Positions 61,405 to 64,000 of a stretch of DNA of 64,000 nt are shown here, in pieces (the stretch's first letter is position 1; each line of letters opens with the position of its first letter). The stretch comes from Vibrio nitrifigilis (GTDB lineage: Bacteria; Pseudomonadota; Gammaproteobacteria; Enterobacterales; Vibrionaceae), in NCBI RefSeq assembly GCF_015686695.1, contig NZ_JADPMR010000001.1, forward strand, positions 744,001 to 808,000. Reading direction: 5' to 3'. A program made the position numbers and the translations under genes. The notes beneath the pieces were generated by a model. The model was not told the origin of the DNA, did not search any database, and saw only the letters and a program-made list of their open reading frames with translations.

Positions 61405-64000
61405 TGCTCCAGCGTTCCCTAACTGAACACGCTGCTGAGTGTTTTTTCGGTGATGAAAGATTGTCCGCTCGACTGTGGCAGCTATTGCAGCATCCTGCTG
61501 AAGGTTTGGATTCAGATCGTTGGCAATTGTTGCAGGATGATTTTTACCATTTACTGGTTGAAGGGGTGGAGACACGTTATCCACGTGAACACCGTTTGAC
61601 CGATGTGCGCCAACTTATGGACCATTTAGTCGATGGTCATTTGCTACTGACTCCAGTCCTGCCTTGGCTGGACGAATTACAGCAGCGGCTGATGCAGCGC
61701 AATGGTGATTTACTCTGTTATCGCGAGAGAGAAGTTCAGGCCTATGTACGTCTCGCTGCAGGAATTGACCCGACGCTATTAGCTGGTTGGCACTTAGCTC
61801 AATGGCTTAATGAGATGCCGTTACTTCAGGCGCATGATATTCGACGCGTTGTATCGGCCCAACCCCCCTTTTTCTCGCCACAGAGCAAATCATCACTGCC
61901 ATTCGCTGAGGGTCATGTACATTTTTGGGGTGTTACCGCTGATAGTGTGATTCTTGATGATTATTTGTTTGAAGATAGTGAGTTGATATTGGGTGAAAAG
62001 TCAACTCTGTGGCAGAAAGAACAACGTGACAGTCTGCAACCACTGTTGAAACGTGCGCGGAAATTGCTGATACTCTTGTTGGAACCTAATCAACAGCAGT
62101 GCTCTCAGGAAGATGGGCTGCAACATTGGGCTCGGCTAAATATTGCTATGCAAGAGTCCAATCATAAGCCAGACTGGAATTTGCTGTCTGCCAGTTCTCA
62201 TGCTGCAAGCGTAGGTAGTGCAGATTGGTTGATAGGTCAGTTCGCAACGGCTATGGGGCTTGGCGAGTCTAATCGCTGGCTATGGCTAAATTTCTATCTT
62301 TGTAAGCGTTATATTGAGTTTGATACCCATCCGGATCAACGCGCAGCTATCTTGTGTTTTTGGCAAACGGTAAATCAGCTACGCCGAAGTTTGATCATGG
62401 ACGGGCAAGGGTTAACTCGTTTTGCTGAACGTTCTTTTAATTCAGTACTGCAACGTCACTCAAAAGGTCATGATAATATCCGCCGAGTGTGGCCTGCTAA
62501 GGCTGATGTTGCGGAGATCAAGTCTGGACCGATGGCATTCAAACCTAAGTTAGTTGGTGAAATTGCTCGTGGTTTGATTTCGACTTCTGACTTATCCCTA
62601 CCAAAACCGCCTTATATCTTTGGTGAGTCTGATATTCAGCTCGATATGCAGGCTTTGGCCACAATGCAGGCTCTAGAACGTTGGCAATTTTGTGGTCATT
62701 TCTCGCGCTCGCAGGCGCACAAACAAAACCAGCGCCCTAGACCGGACTGCAAAAGGCTGTGGCAAGAAGCTGAAAAACTGGTACGCAACTTAGAAAGTAC
62801 TTCTGGTTGGAATGCTTCCGAGTTTATGGGGGGAAAACTGAATCCGAATTTCCATTTTCAGCCTGCTAGATGGTTTCGTGGGCTGGATGTGGCAGGAGAT
62901 GAAAATGCTTTAAAAATCGAGTGGTTTGCGCCTGTACTTCGATGGCTACGCTGTGGCTTTAAATCACGGCCAGATGGTGAGCGAGCAAGTTCAGGATTTC
63001 ATCTAAGCATTCATGCTGGAGAGGATTACGCTCATCCAGCGTCAGGTATGCGCCATATTGATGAGACAGTACGTTTTTGTGAAATGCGAGAGGGTGACCG
63101 ATTAGGTCACGCGCTGGCACTTGGCATCATGCCAAAACAGTGGGCTGCACGGCAGGGCGAAATGATGCTGCCTCTGGATGAACATCTGGATAATCTTGTG
63201 TGGCTCTGGCATCACGCAAGTATCTTGAGTGGTGTTTTGCCATTGGCACAGCAAGTATTACCGCTGTTCGAACGACGCATTGCGCATTTCTGGCATAAGT
63301 CGTATTGGTGGCAGGTACCGGATTGGATGGAAGCCACAGACGACAATGAGAACCAGTCTAAAAATCAAGCTGAAGTTTCTGATATACCGTCTTTGAGGAA
63401 CGCAACGCCGGGAGATTTGTATCAGGCTTGGTGGCTGAGGCGTAATTGCCATTATCGCCTGAAATCCTTGAGTGGTTCTTGGCCGATAGATTCCAGAGAA
63501 TTGTATGCCTTGCCTGATCATCTAGAATTGAGCGAGTGTCACACACTAGCAAGTCGGCTATATCACGCTCGCCATACTTGGTTGAGTAATGTAAAAGAAG
63601 TGCCTTTAGTGATTGTGCGTATGGGCGATGAAGCTGCTGCTAATAGAGGATTTCATACGAAGAGCTCTGGCCGTAAGAATAATGAAAACATTTTGGAAGA
63701 TGTCGATACTCCAGCCGAGCTGGATTTTATGCATGCGCTACAAGACTGGCTTCTAACGGAGTACGATAAGCTTGGGCTTATTATTGAAGCCAACCCGACC
63801 TCCAATGTCTATATTGCACGATTAAAATCCTACGCCGAACACCCGATTTTTCGTTGGTGCCCGCCAGACGAATCAGTATTAGAGCCAGGAAAACCGGCTA
63901 ACCTTTATGGAATGCGCCGAGGCCCAGTACGCGTACTAATAAATACCGACGATCCCGGCATTATGCCAACGACATTGAGAACTGAGTTTCTGTTGCTCAG
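61404..64000 (+). CDS. rdrB: RdrB, RADAR adenosine deaminase (partial, runs off the window)
   Basis: Open from ATG 61404 to the window end: 865 residues with no stop seen. The start overlaps the rdrA stop (TAATG), so the two are coupled. Adenosine-deaminase landmarks are in order: HVH (H171, H173 metal ligands), HAGED (H537-D541), RLGHAL (H569), PTSN (798-801) and NTDDPG (D849, D850). They show an intact metal site in a protein with a long N-terminal extension and insertions, the RdrB pattern. In characterised RADAR systems the deaminase converts adenosine in RNA or ATP to inosine, halting growth of infected cells. Confidence 0.88.
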   Translation, partial: MLQRSLTEHAAECFFGDERLSARLWQLLQHPAEGLDSDRWQLLQDDFYHLLVEGVETRYPREHRLTDVRQLMDHLVDGHLLLTPVLPWLDELQQRLMQRNGDLLCYREREVQAYVRLAAGIDPTLLAGWHLAQWLNEMPLLQAHDIRRVVSAQPPFFSPQSKSSLPFAEGHVHFWGVTADSVILDDYLFEDSELILGEKSTLWQKEQRDSLQPLLKRARKLLILLLEPNQQQCSQEDGLQHWARLNIAMQESNHKPDWNLLSASSHAASVGSADWLIGQFATAMGLGESNRWLWLNFYLCKRYIEFDTHPDQRAAILCFWQTVNQLRRSLIMDGQGLTRFAERSFNSVLQRHSKGHDNIRRVWPAKADVAEIKSGPMAFKPKLVGEIARGLISTSDLSLPKPPYIFGESDIQLDMQALATMQALERWQFCGHFSRSQAHKQNQRPRPDCKRLWQEAEKLVRNLESTSGWNASEFMGGKLNPNFHFQPARWFRGLDVAGDENALKIEWFAPVLRWLRCGFKSRPDGERASSGFHLSIHAGEDYAHPASGMRHIDETVRFCEMREGDRLGHALALGIMPKQWAARQGEMMLPLDEHLDNLVWLWHHASILSGVLPLAQQVLPLFERRIAHFWHKSYWWQVPDWMEATDDNENQSKNQAEVSDIPSLRNATPGDLYQAWWLRRNCHYRLKSLSGSWPIDSRELYALPDHLELSECHTLASRLYHARHTWLSNVKEVPLVIVRMGDEAAANRGFHTKSSGRKNNENILEDVDTPAELDFMHALQDWLLTEYDKLGLIIEANPTSNVYIARLKSYAEHPIFRWCPPDESVLEPGKPANLYGMRRGPVRVLINTDDPGIMPTTLRTEFLLL

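Larger units (their letters stand above)
52308..64000. mobile_element. Tn7-like transposon inserted downstream of ffs (partial)
   Basis: Contains the tnsA-proximal end, tnsABC, an Xre-controlled module (unknown protein and SF2 helicase) and the RADAR genes rdrA-rdrB. The far end, the second target-site copy and any tniQ/tnsD or cas genes lie past 64000. The ffs 3' flank is a known attachment site of Tn7-like elements including an I-F3 CRISPR-associated branch. Everything from 52308 on is accessory to the host chromosome. Confidence 0.85.

Noticed and set aside
1..64000. tRNA, rRNA and riboswitch genes
   Set aside because: Read through for cloverleaf T-loop motifs, rRNA signatures and common riboswitch cores by eye; none was convincing. 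A covariance-model scan would be needed to exclude them.

Overview
The window is chromosomal DNA of a gammaproteobacterium of the Vibrionaceae, most likely a Vibrio. The gene order pykA-mlc-cheV, the linked rhombosortase / DTW / dGTPase / yfbR / alaA block, the menF-D-H-B-C-E cluster and a Vibrio-type palindromic intergenic repeat all point there. Species is not determined. About the first 52.3 kb reads as core or long-resident genome; the last 11.7 kb is an integrated Tn7-like transposon that continues past the right edge.

Layout. 1-5.2 kb: end of a PTS EIIBC sugar permease, an RDD membrane protein, a small beta-barrel protein, an NSS amino-acid transporter with its 29-residue MetS-type subunit, a YnhF-type mini membrane protein and a patatin-like phospholipase. 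5.2-9.3 kb: pyruvate kinase II, the ROK repressor Mlc and CheV. 9.3-14.5 kb: the SOS mutagenesis operon imuA-imuB-dnaE2 under a perfect LexA-type site. 15.3-19.2 kb: a three-subunit flavin/cytochrome c periplasmic dehydrogenase of the gluconate dehydrogenase type. 19.3-24.7 kb: GST, YciK, SohB, a REP-associated (RAYT) transposase bracketed by short GGACAGAC repeats, and a Fur-box-associated enterobactin-type esterase. 24.8-29.3 kb: rhombosortase, DTW tRNA modification enzyme, dGTPase, YfbR, AlaA. 29.4-36.8 kb: menaquinone genes menF, D, H, B, C, E. 36.9-52.0 kb: YeiH-type exporter, LplT-PlsC fusion, WHG-type TetR regulator, Tim44-like protein, Na+/H+ antiporter, NlpE-like lipoprotein, Lrp regulator, chemoreceptor, TesB, Atl, an unknown membrane protein and a periplasmic-sensing diguanylate cyclase, followed by the SRP RNA gene ffs.

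A Tn7-like element begins about 10 bp after ffs. Its right end starts at 52308 with TGT and carries three phased TnsB-type repeats. tnsA-tnsB-tnsC follow, with the small protein sizes I associate with type I-F3 CRISPR-associated Tn7 elements. No tniQ/tnsD/tnsE or cas gene is in the window, so the targeting module must lie beyond 64000 if it exists. After tnsC comes a divergently read Xre repressor with two 17-bp palindromic operators, then an unrecognised 187-residue protein overlapping an SF2 helicase. Last is a RADAR anti-phage system: the ATPase RdrA (957 aa) and the divergent adenosine deaminase RdrB, which runs off the end of the window.

The most interesting points are the RADAR cassette as cargo of an ffs-inserted Tn7-like element; the unknown protein/helicase pair under Xre control; the RAYT with its GGACAGAC repeat family; a 266-bp palindromic MITE with a short degenerate relative that may supply the ribosome binding site of the lrp-like gene; and an orphan intrinsic terminator in the 0.85-kb gap before the dehydrogenase operon, which may mark a small RNA.
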